DNA from: Noviherbaspirillum saxi
GTDB lineage: Bacteria > Pseudomonadota > Gammaproteobacteria > Burkholderiales > Burkholderiaceae_D
DNA: 64,000 nt
Assembly: GCF_003591035.1 (NCBI RefSeq)
Contig: NZ_QYUO01000001.1
Location: 2,852,001-2,916,000 of the forward strand
Direction: 5' to 3'
Shown: positions 35,025 through 45,631 of the stretch, piece by piece
Layout of the letters: each line of letters opens with the position of its first letter
Position numbering within the stretch: position 1 is the first letter of the stretch
The notes under the pieces: generated by a model
The model's database searches: none
Told to the model about the DNA's origin: nothing
What the model saw: the letters and a program-made list of their open reading frames with translations, nothing else
Translations under genes and position numbers: made by a program

Positions 35025-35372
35025 ATGGGGTTTGAGATGTGGCAGCGCCCCCTCTTCCTTTTACTTTTTTTCGCGTCCATCGCCATGCCAGCCGTTGCGG
35101 TGGAGCGTCCATTTCCGCCCCACGCCAAGCGCGGCAAGATGACGCCTGCACCGTATCCGGCGATCGTGATGGAAGGTCAACAAAGACAGCTGGCGCCGGG
35201 CGCGCGCATATGGAATGAAGACAATCTGGTGCAGATGCCAGCCTCGCTGCGCGGCAGCGATCTGATCGTCAACTACACCGAAGATGCCAACGCCCATATC
35301 GACCGAGTCTGGATTCTCGATGCCCATGAGGCGAGCGAATCGATCGTTAAACAAACAAGTCGCAAGCAGTAA
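35025..35372 (+). CDS. Small exported protein upstream of miaB
   Basis: 115 residues with a clear signal peptide (LFLLLFFASIAMPAVAVERP). The mature part contains PPHAKRGKMTPAPYPAIV and a WNEDNLVQMPASL segment. A second ATG at 35037 is equally likely. Proteins of this form sit beside miaB in Burkholderiales from memory; the function is unknown. Expected in the periplasm. Confidence 0.7.
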   Translation: MGFEMWQRPLFLLLFFASIAMPAVAVERPFPPHAKRGKMTPAPYPAIVMEGQQRQLAPGARIWNEDNLVQMPASLRGSDLIVNYTEDANAHIDRVWILDAHEASESIVKQTSRKQ

Positions 35373-35378
35373 AACACC

Positions 35379-36719
35379 ATGTCCAAAAAAGTCTTTATCA
35401 AAACCTTTGGCTGCCAGATGAACGAGTACGACTCGGACAAGATGGCAGATGTGCTGAACGCCGCCGAAGGACTCGTCAAGGCCGAAACGCCGGAAGAAGC
35501 CGACGTCATCCTTCTCAACACTTGCTCGGTGCGCGAAAAGGCGCAGGAAAAAGTGTTCTCGGACCTGGGTCGTCTGCGCGAGCTCAAGCTGACCAAGCCG
35601 GACCTGGTGATCGGGGTCGGCGGCTGCGTCGCATCGCAGGAAGGCGAAGCGATCGTCAAGCGTGCACCTTACGTCGATGTCGTGTTCGGACCGCAAACCC
35701 TGCACCGCTTGCCGGAGCTGATCAATCAGCGCCGCGCGACCGGCCGTTCGCAGGTCGACATCAGTTTTCCCGAAATAGAAAAGTTCGACCATCTGCCGCC
35801 CGCCCGGGTCGAGGGCGCGACCGCATTCGTGTCGATCATGGAAGGCTGCAGCAAGTATTGCAGCTATTGCGTGGTGCCTTATACCCGCGGCGAAGAAGTC
35901 TCACGGCGCTTCGAGGATGTGCTGGCCGAAGTGGCGGGATTGGCCGCCCAGGGCGTCAAGGAAATTACCCTGCTGGGGCAGAACGTCAATGCTTATCGCG
36001 GCACGATGGCCGACGGCGAAATCGCCGACTTTGCCTTGCTGATCGAATATGTCGCGGAAATTCCGGGCATCGAACGCATCCGCTTCGTCACCAGCCATCC
36101 GAAGGAATTCACGCAGCGCCTGATCGATACCTATGCCAAGGTACCCAAACTGGTCGATCACCTGTACCTGCCGGCGCAGCATGGTTCGGATCGCGTGCTG
36201 ATGGCAATGAAGCGCGGCTACACCGTGCTGGAATACAAATCGGTCATTCGCCGCTTGCGCGAAGTGCGTCCCAACATTTCGGTTTCCAGCGATTTCATTG
36301 TCGGCTTTCCCGGCGAGACCGAGGCCGACTTCGACGCGTTGATGAAGCTCATCAATGACATCGGCTATGACACTAGCTTCAGCTTTGTTTTCAGCCCCCG
36401 TCCCGGCACGCCGGCCGCCAATCTGGCCGACGACACGCCTTATGAAGTCAAGCTGAAACGCTTGCAGCACTTGCAGGCAACGATAGAAGCCAATGCACGA
36501 CGCATCAGCCAGGACATGGTCGGCAGCGTACAGCGCATCCTGGTCGAAGGTCCGTCGAAAAAGGATCCGCAGGAACTGCAGGGCCGCACCGAGAACAACC
36601 GCGTCGTCAATTTTTCGGCCGGTCCGCATCCCGAGCGCCTGGTCGGACAACTGGTTGATGTCACTATCGTGCAAGCCTTCCCCTATTCATTGCGTGGCGA
36701 ACTAGTCATCAAACAATGA
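35379..36719 (+). CDS. miaB: tRNA-2-methylthio-N6-dimethylallyladenosine synthase MiaB
   Basis: 446 residues, full length. UPF0004 domain with [23 protein letters not shown] and GCVASQEGE. Radical-SAM triad in [23 protein letters not shown] domain at the C-terminus (RVVNFSAGP... region). It adds a methylthio group to i6A37 of tRNAs using two Fe-S clusters. It heads a block followed by phoH, ybeY, corC and lnt. Confidence 0.97.
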   Translation: MSKKVFIKTFGCQMNEYDSDKMADVLNAAEGLVKAETPEEADVILLNTCSVREKAQEKVFSDLGRLRELKLTKPDLVIGVGGCVASQEGEAIVKRAPYVDVVFGPQTLHRLPELINQRRATGRSQVDISFPEIEKFDHLPPARVEGATAFVSIMEGCSKYCSYCVVPYTRGEEVSRRFEDVLAEVAGLAAQGVKEITLLGQNVNAYRGTMADGEIADFALLIEYVAEIPGIERIRFVTSHPKEFTQRLIDTYAKVPKLVDHLYLPAQHGSDRVLMAMKRGYTVLEYKSVIRRLREVRPNISVSSDFIVGFPGETEADFDALMKLINDIGYDTSFSFVFSPRPGTPAANLADDTPYEVKLKRLQHLQATIEANARRISQDMVGSVQRILVEGPSKKDPQELQGRTENNRVVNFSAGPHPERLVGQLVDVTIVQAFPYSLRGELVIKQ

Positions 36720-36744
36720 ATCTCAGCGAAACGAACAATTCACT

Positions 36745-37761
36745 TTGAAACCAAAAATTCCTGCCCAACCACAACATTTCATTCCGGAGCCGCTAGACAA
36801 CAAGCGTCTTGCGCATCTGTGCGGCCCAATGGATGAAAACCTTCGGCAAATTTCAGCTGCGCTCGACGTCACCATTTTCCGGCGCGGCGAAAAATTCATC
36901 ATCAGCGGCGCCAATGCATTGCGTGCGGTAGAACTGCTGGAAAACTTTTACCAAATCGCAGACAAGGTGATTTCCGTCGAAGACGTACAGCTCGCTCTGG
37001 TAGAGCAAAGGGCGGGTACTCAGGAAGACGAAGCCAAGACCGAAGAAGCCGAGGCGGACGATGCCGAGCATATCGCGCCCGCCCTCAAAACGCGACGCAG
37101 TGACTTGCGTGGCCGCACACCGCATCAGAATCAGTACCTGAAGGCAATTCTGGAGCACGACGTTACCATCGGCGTCGGCCCTGCCGGCACCGGCAAGACT
37201 TACCTCGCGGTGGCCTGCGCGGTCGATGCGCTGGAACGCGATGCGGTCAAGCGCATCGTGCTGACGCGCCCGGCGGTCGAAGCCGGCGAGCGTCTCGGTT
37301 TTTTGCCGGGAGACCTGACGCAGAAAGTCGACCCCTATCTGCGTCCGTTATATGACGCGCTCTACGACTTGCTGGGCTTCGACAAGACGCAAAAAATGTT
37401 CGAGAAGCAAGTCATCGAAATTGCGCCGCTGGCCTATATGCGCGGCCGCACGCTGAATCATGCTTTCATCATTCTGGACGAAGCGCAAAACACTACGCCC
37501 GAACAAATGAAGATGTTTCTGACCCGGATAGGCTTCGGCAGCAAGGCGGTGGTCACCGGCGACGTCACGCAGATCGACTTACAGCGTACGCAGAAAAGCG
37601 GCCTCGTCGATGCCGTGCAGATTTTGAAAAACGTACGCGGCATCGCGTTCACCTATTTCACCAGCGCCGACGTCGTGCGCCACCCACTGGTTGCGCGCAT
37701 TGTCGATGCCTATGAAGCAGCGGGCACATCCCGAACCATAAGAAATGTCGCAAAAAAATAA
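36745..37761 (+). CDS. ybeZ: PhoH-like ATPase (YbeZ)
   Basis: 338 residues from a TTG start; no ATG lies before the conserved body. Walker A is [11 protein letters not shown] and Walker B is FIILDEAQN, with [16 protein letters not shown] between them. An N-terminal KH-like segment precedes the ATPase. YbeZ partners YbeY in 16S rRNA processing and ribosome quality control. It overlaps ybeY by 17 nt. Confidence 0.95.
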   Translation: MKPKIPAQPQHFIPEPLDNKRLAHLCGPMDENLRQISAALDVTIFRRGEKFIISGANALRAVELLENFYQIADKVISVEDVQLALVEQRAGTQEDEAKTEEAEADDAEHIAPALKTRRSDLRGRTPHQNQYLKAILEHDVTIGVGPAGTGKTYLAVACAVDALERDAVKRIVLTRPAVEAGERLGFLPGDLTQKVDPYLRPLYDALYDLLGFDKTQKMFEKQVIEIAPLAYMRGRTLNHAFIILDEAQNTTPEQMKMFLTRIGFGSKAVVTGDVTQIDLQRTQKSGLVDAVQILKNVRGIAFTYFTSADVVRHPLVARIVDAYEAAGTSRTIRNVAKK

Positions 37762-38200
37762 GCTGAGCTTATCCGTTCAATATCCCGACCCGCGCCTCAA
37801 GGAAATCATTCTCCGCACCAATCTGCGGCGCTGGGTGCAGGCTGCGCTGTTCGCACCGGCCGAACTGACAATACGCTTCGTCGATGCGGAAGAAGGCCGT
37901 ACGCTGAACCGCGAATATCGCGGCAAGGACTACGCGACCAATGTGCTGACGTTTGCTTATACTGAAGACGAGGAAAGCGAAGTCACGCAAGCCGACATCA
38001 TCCTTTGTACCGATGTGCTGCAGCGCGAAGCCGATGAGCAAAAGAAATCGGTGCAAGCGCACACTGCGCATCTGGTCGTGCATGGCGTATTGCATGCGCA
38101 GGGCTACGACCATGAAACGGACGAGGAAGCGACCGAAATGGAACAGCTCGAAATTGAAATTCTGGCAACGTTGGGCGAAGCGAATCCTTACAGCGCTTAG
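37745..38200 (+). CDS. ybeY: Endoribonuclease YbeY
   Basis: 151 residues with the metal site [16 protein letters not shown] (H-x3-H-x5-H pattern) and the family box [13 protein letters not shown]. It matures 16S rRNA 3' ends with YbeZ. The overlap with phoH suggests coupled translation. Confidence 0.96.
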   Translation: MSQKNKLSLSVQYPDPRLKEIILRTNLRRWVQAALFAPAELTIRFVDAEEGRTLNREYRGKDYATNVLTFAYTEDEESEVTQADIILCTDVLQREADEQKKSVQAHTAHLVVHGVLHAQGYDHETDEEATEMEQLEIEILATLGEANPYSA

Positions 38201-38288
38201 ATTCCGGACAAAACCGGAACGGGAATTCAAGTTTTCAGCCATGCATTTGTTGTATCCTATACCTCCCTGAACTACGGCTCCCCGCCAT

Positions 38289-39176
38289 ATGCAAGATCAC
38301 CCTAGTGGTGCCAAGTACATTGACACCAAACCACAGCGGTCACTATTCGAACGCCTGACCGCGCTTATTTCCCCCGAGCCAGAGAATCGTGCCGAATTGC
38401 TTGAAATTTTGCACGATGCCCATGAACGCAACCTGATCGACGCCGATGCGCTGTCGATGATCGAAGGCGTTTTCCAGGTATCCGACCTCTCCGCCCGCGA
38501 CATCATGGTGCCGCGTCCGCAGATGGATGTGATCGATCTGACCAAGCCAATCGAGGAATGGATGCCGGAAGTGCTGGAAACCGCGCACTCGCGTTTTCCA
38601 GCTGTCGATGGCGACCGTGACAAGGTTGTCGGGATTTTGCTGGCAAAGGATCTGCTTCGTTATTACGCCGAAGAATCCTTCGATGTGCGCGACATGCTGC
38701 GTCCCGCAGTCTTCATTCCAGAGTCCAAGCAGCTCAATGTATTGTTGCGCGACTTTCGTGCCAACCGCAATCACATGGCGATCGTGGTCGATGAATACGG
38801 CGGTGTCGCCGGCCTGATTACGATTGAAGACGTGCTCGAACAGATCGTCGGCGATATCGAGGACGAATACGACTTCGATGAGGAAGAAGACAATATCATC
38901 CCTGTCAGTAATGGTTCGCGCGGCGTACGCTGGCGCGTCAAGGCATTGACCGAGATTTCGCAGTTCAACGAATCGCTCAATGCCAGCTTCTCCGATGTCG
39001 ACGTCGACACGATAGGCGGCCTTGTCGCCAATCATCTGGGCCGTGTGCCGCGCAAGGGAGATGTATTCGACATCGATCACTTGCGCTTTGAAGTATTGCG
39101 TGCCGATGCACGCCAGGTGCATGTGCTGCTGGTCGAAAAGCTGCGGCCGTCCCCCGCCCTGGAGTCCATGTCCTGA
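38289..39176 (+). CDS. corC: CorC/HlyC-type CBS-domain transporter-associated protein
   Basis: 295 residues. Tandem CBS domains (DIMVPRPQMDVIDL, then FPAVDGDRDKVVGILLAKDL and MAIVVDEYGGVAGLITIEDV) precede a CorC_HlyC C-terminal domain (WRVKALTEISQFNE). It has no membrane helices and belongs to the soluble CorC (YbeX) group involved in Mg/Co efflux or rRNA metabolism. It precedes lnt with a 4-nt gap. Confidence 0.93.
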   Translation: MQDHPSGAKYIDTKPQRSLFERLTALISPEPENRAELLEILHDAHERNLIDADALSMIEGVFQVSDLSARDIMVPRPQMDVIDLTKPIEEWMPEVLETAHSRFPAVDGDRDKVVGILLAKDLLRYYAEESFDVRDMLRPAVFIPESKQLNVLLRDFRANRNHMAIVVDEYGGVAGLITIEDVLEQIVGDIEDEYDFDEEEDNIIPVSNGSRGVRWRVKALTEISQFNESLNASFSDVDVDTIGGLVANHLGRVPRKGDVFDIDHLRFEVLRADARQVHVLLVEKLRPSPALESMS

Positions 39177-39180
39177 CCGC

Positions 39181-40713
39181 GTGAAGAATTCCTCTACCCT
39201 TCGACTTCCCTCCTATGCCATGCCACTGAGCGCCCTGTTTGCCGGGGCGCTCAGTGTTTTCGCTTTTGCGCCGTTTGGCCTGTGGCCGTTGCAGATATTG
39301 ACGCTTGCCTTTGCTTTCTGGCTTGCGCTGCGCGACGCATCCGTTTCCCGCAGCGCGTGGATAGGATGGGCTTACAGTTCCGGCATGCTGATCGCCGGTG
39401 TGCACTGGCTGTATATCAGCATGCACCGCTACGGCGGCATGCCGGGGTGGATGGCGGCAATAGCGGTCGTCTTGCTGGCAGTGGCGCTGAGTATCTACGC
39501 GGGCCTGGGCTTTGGACTGGCAAGCTGGCTGCGCCAACGCCGGGCGGCCGGGGCCAACATGACGGCCATGCTGCTCTTGCCTGCGATGTGGACGCTGGCC
39601 GAATGGCTGCGCGGCTGGATGCTGACGGGTTTTCCCTGGGTCGGCGCCGGCTATGCACACACGGTCGGACCGCTGGGCGGATATGCGCCGATCGGCGGCG
39701 TCTATGGCATTGCGCTGGTATCGGCACTCATTGCAGGCTGCCTGGCCCTGCTCCCCACCAAACGGCTGCCGCTGGTGCTCGCGGCAAGTTTGCTGGCGCT
39801 TGGGCTCGGCTTGAGATCCGTAGAATGGACTGCCGCGCATGGCGAACCGATTTCCGTGCGTCTATTGCAAGGCAACGTACCGCAGGAAATGAAGTTCGTG
39901 CCGGAACGGATACAGGCATCGCTGTCGCTCTACCATGACATGATTTCCGCGCAGCCGGCCAATCTGATCGCGACGCCCGAGACCGCGATTCCCTTGCTGT
40001 CGACCCAGCTGCCGCCGGACTATATCGGCTTGTTATCCGATTTTGCGCGCCGTGCCGACAGCCATGTCATCCTTGGCATTCCTGTCAGCGACGGTCCGCG
40101 CGAATACGCCAACAGCGTGATCGGCTTGTCGCCGACAGCGAGCGCGCCGGCCTACCGCTATGACAAGCATCATCTGGTGCCTTTCGGCGAATTCATTCCG
40201 CCCGGATTTCGCTGGTTCGTCGACATGATGCATATCCCGCTTGGCGACTTTAATCGCGGCAAACTTTTGCAGGCACCGTTTGCGGTACGCGACCAGTGGA
40301 TCATGCCCAATATCTGTTACGAGGATTTGTTCGGCGAAGAGATCGCCGCGCAACTCGCCGCAGGCGGTACACCCGGAATGCCGCGCGCGACCATCCTGCT
40401 CAATGTGTCGAATATTGCATGGTTCGGCGACTCAATTGCATTACCTCAACATTTGCAGATTTCTCAACTGCGCGCGATGGAAACTGGACGTCCGATGCTG
40501 CGCGCGACCAATACCGGCGTGACCGCGGTGATCGATTCCAGAGGTAATGTCGTCGATCGCCTGCCACCATTCGAGCGCGGCGTGCTGTCGGCCAATGTGC
40601 AAGGCTATGACGGCCTGACACCGTATAGCCGTTTCGGCAATGTCCCTGTGATCATCATCGCTTTGCTGCTGATCGGCGCTAGTGGGTCACTTGGCAACAG
40701 GATACGCAAATAA
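39181..40713 (+). CDS. lnt: Apolipoprotein N-acyltransferase
   Basis: 510 residues from a GTG 4 nt after corC; upstream in-frame codons lie inside corC. Several N-terminal membrane helices precede a nitrilase domain: catalytic Glu in TPETAIPLL, Lys in the following helix region, Cys in IMPNICYEDLFGEE. It acylates the N-terminal Cys of lipoproteins in the inner membrane. The last 35 bases of the gene form the left arm of a long inverted repeat (40679-40843), so the final residues are part of that element. Confidence 0.95.
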   Translation: MKNSSTLRLPSYAMPLSALFAGALSVFAFAPFGLWPLQILTLAFAFWLALRDASVSRSAWIGWAYSSGMLIAGVHWLYISMHRYGGMPGWMAAIAVVLLAVALSIYAGLGFGLASWLRQRRAAGANMTAMLLLPAMWTLAEWLRGWMLTGFPWVGAGYAHTVGPLGGYAPIGGVYGIALVSALIAGCLALLPTKRLPLVLAASLLALGLGLRSVEWTAAHGEPISVRLLQGNVPQEMKFVPERIQASLSLYHDMISAQPANLIATPETAIPLLSTQLPPDYIGLLSDFARRADSHVILGIPVSDGPREYANSVIGLSPTASAPAYRYDKHHLVPFGEFIPPGFRWFVDMMHIPLGDFNRGKLLQAPFAVRDQWIMPNICYEDLFGEEIAAQLAAGGTPGMPRATILLNVSNIAWFGDSIALPQHLQISQLRAMETGRPMLRATNTGVTAVIDSRGNVVDRLPPFERGVLSANVQGYDGLTPYSRFGNVPVIIIALLLIGASGSLGNRIRK

Positions 40714-40843
40714 AAGCGATGGATTTTTGTGTCAGGCTAGGCGCCAAGCACAGCGATAGCGGGTCTATCGCGCGCATTGGCAACGACGCATGGCGCGAAA
40801 AGACACGCTTTTATGCGTATCCGGTTGCCAAGTGACCCACTAG
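40679..40843. repeat. Palindromic repeat element, copy A (before glyQ)
   Basis: An outer inverted repeat pairs 40679-40718 with 40806-40843 (CTAGTGGGTCACTTGGCAAC against its complement, one mismatch and a small bulge overall). An inner hairpin GCGATAG-CGGG-TCTATCGC sits in the loop. The central 100 bp (from GATGGATTTTTGTGTCAGGC to AAAAGACACGCTTTT) matches copy B in inverse orientation. The left arm lies inside lnt. Confidence 0.8.
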
Positions 40844-40965
40844 TTGGTGGCGCGGACGCGGCAGCGCCAAGAATGCGCCTGCTGCCGGTAAAACCCGCTA
40901 AAATCTACGGTTTGGCAAATTTCCCTCTTTCATCCCGGCCGCTTCGGCAGGCGGGCAACGATACG

Positions 40966-41877
40966 ATGCTCACATTTCAACAAGTCATTCTCAAGCTGCA
41001 GGAATACTGGGATGCGCAAGGTTGCGCGCTGCTCCAGCCCTACGATATGGAAGTCGGCGCCGGTACCTCGCATACCGCGACCTTCCTGCGCGCGATCGGA
41101 CCGGAGCCTTGGCGCGCCGCCTATGTGCAGCCTTCGCGCCGCCCCAAGGATGGCCGCTATGGCGAAAATCCGAACCGCATGCAGCACTACTACCAATATC
41201 AGGTGGTGCTGAAGCCGGCGCCGGAAAACATCCTCGACCTGTACCTGGGGTCGCTCGAAGCGCTCGGCCTCGACCTCAAGCAGAACGATGTGCGCTTTGT
41301 GGAAGACGACTGGGAAAACCCGACGCTGGGCGCCTGGGGCCTGGGCTGGGAAGTCTGGCTCAATGGCATGGAAGTCACGCAGTTCACTTACTTCCAGCAG
41401 GTGGGCGGTCTCGATTGCAAACCGGTGCTGGGCGAAATCACTTACGGCATCGAGCGCCTGGCAATGTATCTGCAAGGTGTAGAAAACGTGTACGACCTGG
41501 TGTGGACCGAATGGCAGGAAAACGGCGTCACCAAGCGCCTGACCTACGGCGACGTTTTCCACCAGAATGAAGTCGAGCAATCGACCTTCAACTTCGAACA
41601 TACCAATACCGAATTCCTGTTCTCGCTGTTCGGTAATTACGAATCGGAAGCCAAGCGCCTGATGGAAGTGCCACTTGCGTTGCCAGCCTATGAAATGATT
41701 CTCAAGGCCGCGCATACCTTCAATCTGCTGGATGCGCGCGGCGCCATTTCGGTCACCGAGCGCGCCGCCTACATCGGGCGCATTCGCAATCTGTCGCGTG
41801 CTGTCGCACAGGCTTTCTACGAGTCGCGCGAAAAGCTCGGATTCCCGATGTGCGGCGACTCCCGCAAGGCAGCGTAA
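40966..41877 (+). CDS. glyQ: Glycyl-tRNA synthetase alpha subunit
   Basis: 303 residues starting [15 protein letters not shown], the usual family start. The longer frame from 40777 runs through the upstream repeat. Class II motifs: [20 protein letters not shown], then [14 protein letters not shown]. It forms the alpha2beta2 enzyme with GlyS. Palindromic repeats flank the gene on both sides, copy A before it and copy B after it. Confidence 0.97.
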   Translation: MLTFQQVILKLQEYWDAQGCALLQPYDMEVGAGTSHTATFLRAIGPEPWRAAYVQPSRRPKDGRYGENPNRMQHYYQYQVVLKPAPENILDLYLGSLEALGLDLKQNDVRFVEDDWENPTLGAWGLGWEVWLNGMEVTQFTYFQQVGGLDCKPVLGEITYGIERLAMYLQGVENVYDLVWTEWQENGVTKRLTYGDVFHQNEVEQSTFNFEHTNTEFLFSLFGNYESEAKRLMEVPLALPAYEMILKAAHTFNLLDARGAISVTERAAYIGRIRNLSRAVAQAFYESREKLGFPMCGDSRKAA

Positions 41878-42034
41878 TACCAATCGCATCCCATAACGTG
41901 CCATGAAACCGCGTCTTTTTCCGCCTGCCTGCGTTGCACTCGTCGTCAATAGCACCGCTATTGACTCCTCCTGCGCCTTGCCAGTCAAAAAAATCCATCG
42001 ATTTCATCTGGCACGTTACGTGATGGGATTGGTA
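41878..42034. repeat. Palindromic repeat element, copy B (between glyQ and glyS)
   Basis: The outer arms 41878-41903 and 42009-42034 pair at 23 of 26 positions (TACCAATCGCATCCCATAAC against its complement). The inner hairpin is GTCAATAGC-ACC-GCTATTGAC. Read on the minus strand, the core CGATGGATTTTTTTGACTGG to AAAAAGACGCGGTTT aligns with copy A, but the outer arms are unrelated in sequence. It follows the glyQ stop directly. Confidence 0.8.
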
Positions 42035-42106
42035 TAGCCGCCGGCCCGACGCCGGCATCCACCGTAAAGACAACAAGTTCCGGCCACGCCGGGACGACTG
42101 CACACC

Positions 42107-44191
42107 ATGACACAGACACTGTTAGTCGAACTGCTCACTGAAGAACTTCCGCCGAAGGCGCTTGCCAAGCTCGGCGATGCGTTTGCCAACGGCATTTTCA
42201 ATGGATTGAAATCGCGCGATTTCATCGACGCCGACGCGGTCGCGACATCGTATGCGACGCCGCGCCGGCTCGCGGTTGCGATCACGCGCGTTCGCGCAAC
42301 GTCGCCGGATAAATCGATTCGCGAAAAGGTATTGCCGGTATCGGTCGCACTCGACAAGGAAGGCAATCCGGCCGCACCGCTGGCAAAGAAACTGGCCGCA
42401 CTGGGCTTCCCCGACCTTAACATCAGCGAGCTGGAACGCGCGTCCGACGGCAAAGCCGAAAGCTTTTTCTATACCTATACCGCGCCCGGTTCGACGCTGC
42501 AGAACGGCTTGCAAGCCGCACTCGAAGAAACCCTCGGCAAGCTGCCCATTCCCAAGCTGATGAGTTACCAGCGCCCCGATGGCGAAACGGTGCAGTTCGT
42601 GCGTCCCGCGCACAAGCTGATCGCTTTGCATGGCGCCGAGATCGTGCCGATCACGACGCTGGGCCTGAGCGCCGGACGCGTGACGTTGGGACATCGCTTC
42701 CTGTCGCAAGGCGAGCTGAGCATCGACAGTGCGGAATCCTATGCAGCCGTTCTGCAGGAACAGGGCAAGACCATTCCGTCAGGCAGTGCGCGCAAGGAAA
42801 AGATCCGTGGCGAATTGCTGGCCAAGGCCGGCAGCGACAAGGTATTGATGCCGGAATCGCTGCTCGACGAAGTCACCGCGCTGGTCGAATGGCCCGTCGT
42901 CTATGAATGCAAATTCGAGGATGCCTTCCTGTCGGTGCCGCAGGAATGCCTGATCCTCACCATGCAGACCAACCAGAAATACTTTGCACTGACCGATGCC
43001 GCCGGCAAGCTGCGTTCGCGCTTCCTGATCGTCTCCAACATCGAGACCGGCAATCCGCAGCACATCATCGGCGGCAACGAGCGCGTGGTGCGTCCGCGCC
43101 TGTCGGATGCGAAATTCTTTTTCGAGCAGGACAAAAAAAAGAAACTGGCCGATCGCCTGCCCGGACTTGCCAATGTGGTTTATCACAACAAGCTCGGCAC
43201 GCAGGGACAACGCACCGAACGCGTGAAGGTTCTCGCCGGCCGCATCGCCGCTGCGCTGAACGCCGATGTGGCGCTGGCCGAGCGCGGCGCGCTGCTGGCC
43301 AAGACCGATCTGTTGACCGACATGGTCGGCGAGTTCCCGGAATTGCAAGGCATCATGGGCACCTACTATGCGCGCCATGATGGCGAGCCGGATGAAGTTG
43401 CCCTGGCCGCCTCCGAACATTACCAGCCACGCTTTGCCGGCGATGCATTGCCATCGACCGCGACCGGCACCGTCGTCGCGCTGGCCGACAAGCTGGAAAC
43501 CCTGGTCGGCATCTGGGGCATCGGCCTGCAGCCGACCGGCGACAAGGATCCGTTCGCACTGCGCCGCCATGCGCTCGGCGTGTTGCGCATGCTGGTCGAA
43601 AAGCGTCTGCCGCTGGCATTGAGTGAATTGCTGGGCGATGCCGCGCAGCTGTTTGCCGGCAATGCCAATTTCAAGGACCCGACCGCCGATGTGACCGCCT
43701 TCATGCTCGACCGCTTGCGCGGCCTGCTGCGCGAACGCGGCTATGCGCAAAATGAAATCGAAGCCGTCGTCGCGCAAAATCCGGACCGCCTCGACAACAT
43801 CGTCGAACGCCTGGATGCAGTCAAGGCATTCGCCGCACTGGTCGAAGCCGAATCGCTGGCCGCCGCCAACAAGCGCATCACCAACATCCTCAAGAAAACC
43901 GAGGGCGCAAGGAATACGGTACAGCAGGGCTTGCTGAAAGAAGCGGCCGAGCAAGGCCTGTATTCGGCAATGACCCAGCTCAAGCCGCAAGTCGATGCGG
44001 CCTTCGCCAAGGGCGATTTCGCCGGCACACTGAAATCGCTGGCGCAGCTGCGCGACAACGTCGATTCCTTCTTCAATGATGTGATGGTGATGGCGGAAGA
44101 CGAACAGCTGCGTAACAACCGCATCGCGCTGCTGTCCGATCTGCACGGCATGATGAATCGGGTGGCCGATATTTCGAAGCTGGCTGCATGA
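42107..44191 (+). CDS. glyS: Glycyl-tRNA synthetase beta subunit
   Basis: 694 residues of normal length. Starts [19 protein letters not shown]. Conserved boxes are [21 protein letters not shown], the HD-type helical region around [14 protein letters not shown], and an anticodon-binding C-terminus. It provides tRNA binding for glycine charging. Its stop overlaps gmhB (ATGA). Confidence 0.97.
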   Translation: MTQTLLVELLTEELPPKALAKLGDAFANGIFNGLKSRDFIDADAVATSYATPRRLAVAITRVRATSPDKSIREKVLPVSVALDKEGNPAAPLAKKLAALGFPDLNISELERASDGKAESFFYTYTAPGSTLQNGLQAALEETLGKLPIPKLMSYQRPDGETVQFVRPAHKLIALHGAEIVPITTLGLSAGRVTLGHRFLSQGELSIDSAESYAAVLQEQGKTIPSGSARKEKIRGELLAKAGSDKVLMPESLLDEVTALVEWPVVYECKFEDAFLSVPQECLILTMQTNQKYFALTDAAGKLRSRFLIVSNIETGNPQHIIGGNERVVRPRLSDAKFFFEQDKKKKLADRLPGLANVVYHNKLGTQGQRTERVKVLAGRIAAALNADVALAERGALLAKTDLLTDMVGEFPELQGIMGTYYARHDGEPDEVALAASEHYQPRFAGDALPSTATGTVVALADKLETLVGIWGIGLQPTGDKDPFALRRHALGVLRMLVEKRLPLALSELLGDAAQLFAGNANFKDPTADVTAFMLDRLRGLLRERGYAQNEIEAVVAQNPDRLDNIVERLDAVKAFAALVEAESLAAANKRITNILKKTEGARNTVQQGLLKEAAEQGLYSAMTQLKPQVDAAFAKGDFAGTLKSLAQLRDNVDSFFNDVMVMAEDEQLRNNRIALLSDLHGMMNRVADISKLAA

Positions 44192-44766
44192 GCGTGAGCG
44201 CTAGCATGAAGCTCATCATTCTCGATCGCGACGGGGTGATCAACTACGACTCCGACGAATTCATCAAGTCGCCGGATGAGTGGATTCCGATCCCCGGCTC
44301 GCTGGAAGCGATCGCCAGGCTGAACCAGGCAGGCTATCGCGTCATCGTCGCGACCAACCAGTCCGGCATCGCGCGCGGCCTGTTCACCATCGTGACGCTC
44401 AATGCGATTCATCAGAAACTGCACGCCGCCGCCCAGCAGGTCGGCGCCGATATCGATGCGATTTTCTTTTGCCCGCACGCGGCAGACGACAATTGCGATT
44501 GCCGCAAACCCAAGCCGGGCATGCTGCATGAAATCGCTCAGCGCTTCGAAGTCAGCCTGAAGGGCGTGCCCACGGTCGGCGACTCGCTGCGCGACCTGCA
44601 TGCCGGTTTCGTTGCCGGCTGCTCGCCCCATCTGGTGCTGACCGGCAAAGGCGAAAAGACGCGTGACAAAGGCGGCCTGCCGCCCGGTACAACGATCCAT
44701 GCAGACCTCGCGAGCTTCGTCGACGATTTGTTGAAAAAGTCCGCCGACGTCCAAAGCTCGACATAA
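44188..44766 (+). CDS. gmhB: D-glycero-beta-D-manno-heptose 1,7-bisphosphate 7-phosphatase
   Basis: 192 residues of the HAD superfamily: [20 protein letters not shown] (nucleophile Asp), [11 protein letters not shown], a zinc loop [18 protein letters not shown], and [11 protein letters not shown]. It acts in heptose synthesis for LPS core. An internal ATG at 44206 ([10 protein letters not shown]) is an alternative start. It is translationally coupled to glyS. Confidence 0.93.
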   Translation: MSVSASMKLIILDRDGVINYDSDEFIKSPDEWIPIPGSLEAIARLNQAGYRVIVATNQSGIARGLFTIVTLNAIHQKLHAAAQQVGADIDAIFFCPHAADDNCDCRKPKPGMLHEIAQRFEVSLKGVPTVGDSLRDLHAGFVAGCSPHLVLTGKGEKTRDKGGLPPGTTIHADLASFVDDLLKKSADVQSST

Positions 44767-44845
44767 AGCGCGGCATAATCACGCAGCGGTATTTGCAAGC
44801 CTTGTTATTTCAGTGCCGATCCGGTCGGCCGCTTCTGGAGATGTG

Positions 44846-45631
44846 ATGTCCACCCCCTTCCTGTTTCTGCGTTCAGTGGTCTTTACACTGTTGATGACGG
44901 TTGCGACCCTGATCTGGGCGCCGGTGTGCTTCGTGTTTGCGCCGCTACCATATAACTACCGCTATTTCCTGACCGGCTTGTGGAACCGCTTCGTGATCAA
45001 CAGCGCGCGCATCGTGTGTGGCATCCGCTATCAGATCAAGGGCGCGGAAAACCTGCCCGATTCGCCAGCCATCGTGCTGTCCAAGCATCAGTCTGCCTGG
45101 GAAACCATTTTTCTTTTTTATGCCTTGCCGCGGCCGCTGGTCTACGTATTCAAGAAAGAGCTGCTGTACATCCCGTTCTTCGGCTGGGGCCTCGCCCTGC
45201 TGCGCATGATTCCTATCGACCGCAGCAAGGCCAAGGATGCGTTCGCGCACGTCGTGGAACAGGGGAAGAAGCGGCTGGCCGGCGGCCAATGGATCATCAT
45301 GTTCCCGGAAGGGACGCGCTCTTACGTCGGCAAGCAAGGCAAATACAAGAGCGGTGGCACGCGCCTGGCGATCGACACCGGCGTGCCAGTGATCCCGATC
45401 GCGTTGAATGCCGGCGAGTGCTGGGCCAAGAATTCCTTCATCAAAAAACCGGGTTTGATCACAGTCTCGATAGGCAAACCGATCTCTTCGACTGGCCGTA
45501 CGCCAAGTGAGCTCATGCAACAAGTTGAAAATTGGATAGAATCCGAGATGCGGGTGATTTCCTCGCCCGACATTTATTCAAACGACAAGGTCTCACATTC
45601 TCTTGAAGCTGCTACGCCAGACTCCGCCTGA
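44846..45631 (+). CDS. plsC: 1-acylglycerol-3-phosphate acyltransferase
   Basis: 261 residues from an ATG with TGGAG upstream. One N-terminal membrane helix (VVFTLLMTVATLIWAPVCFV) precedes acyltransferase motifs: KHQSAWET (an H-x4-[DE]-like block), IPIDRSKAKDA, FPEGTRS, and VPVIPIALNAGECW. It makes phosphatidic acid at the inner membrane. Its 3' end overlaps the next gene. Confidence 0.93.
   Translation: MSTPFLFLRSVVFTLLMTVATLIWAPVCFVFAPLPYNYRYFLTGLWNRFVINSARIVCGIRYQIKGAENLPDSPAIVLSKHQSAWETIFLFYALPRPLVYVFKKELLYIPFFGWGLALLRMIPIDRSKAKDAFAHVVEQGKKRLAGGQWIIMFPEGTRSYVGKQGKYKSGGTRLAIDTGVPVIPIALNAGECWAKNSFIKKPGLITVSIGKPISSTGRTPSELMQQVENWIESEMRVISSPDIYSNDKVSHSLEAATPDSA

Noticed and set aside
42779..44146. 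A 455-codon minus-strand frame inside glyS
   Set aside because: Pure shadow of a well-conserved essential gene in GC-rich DNA.
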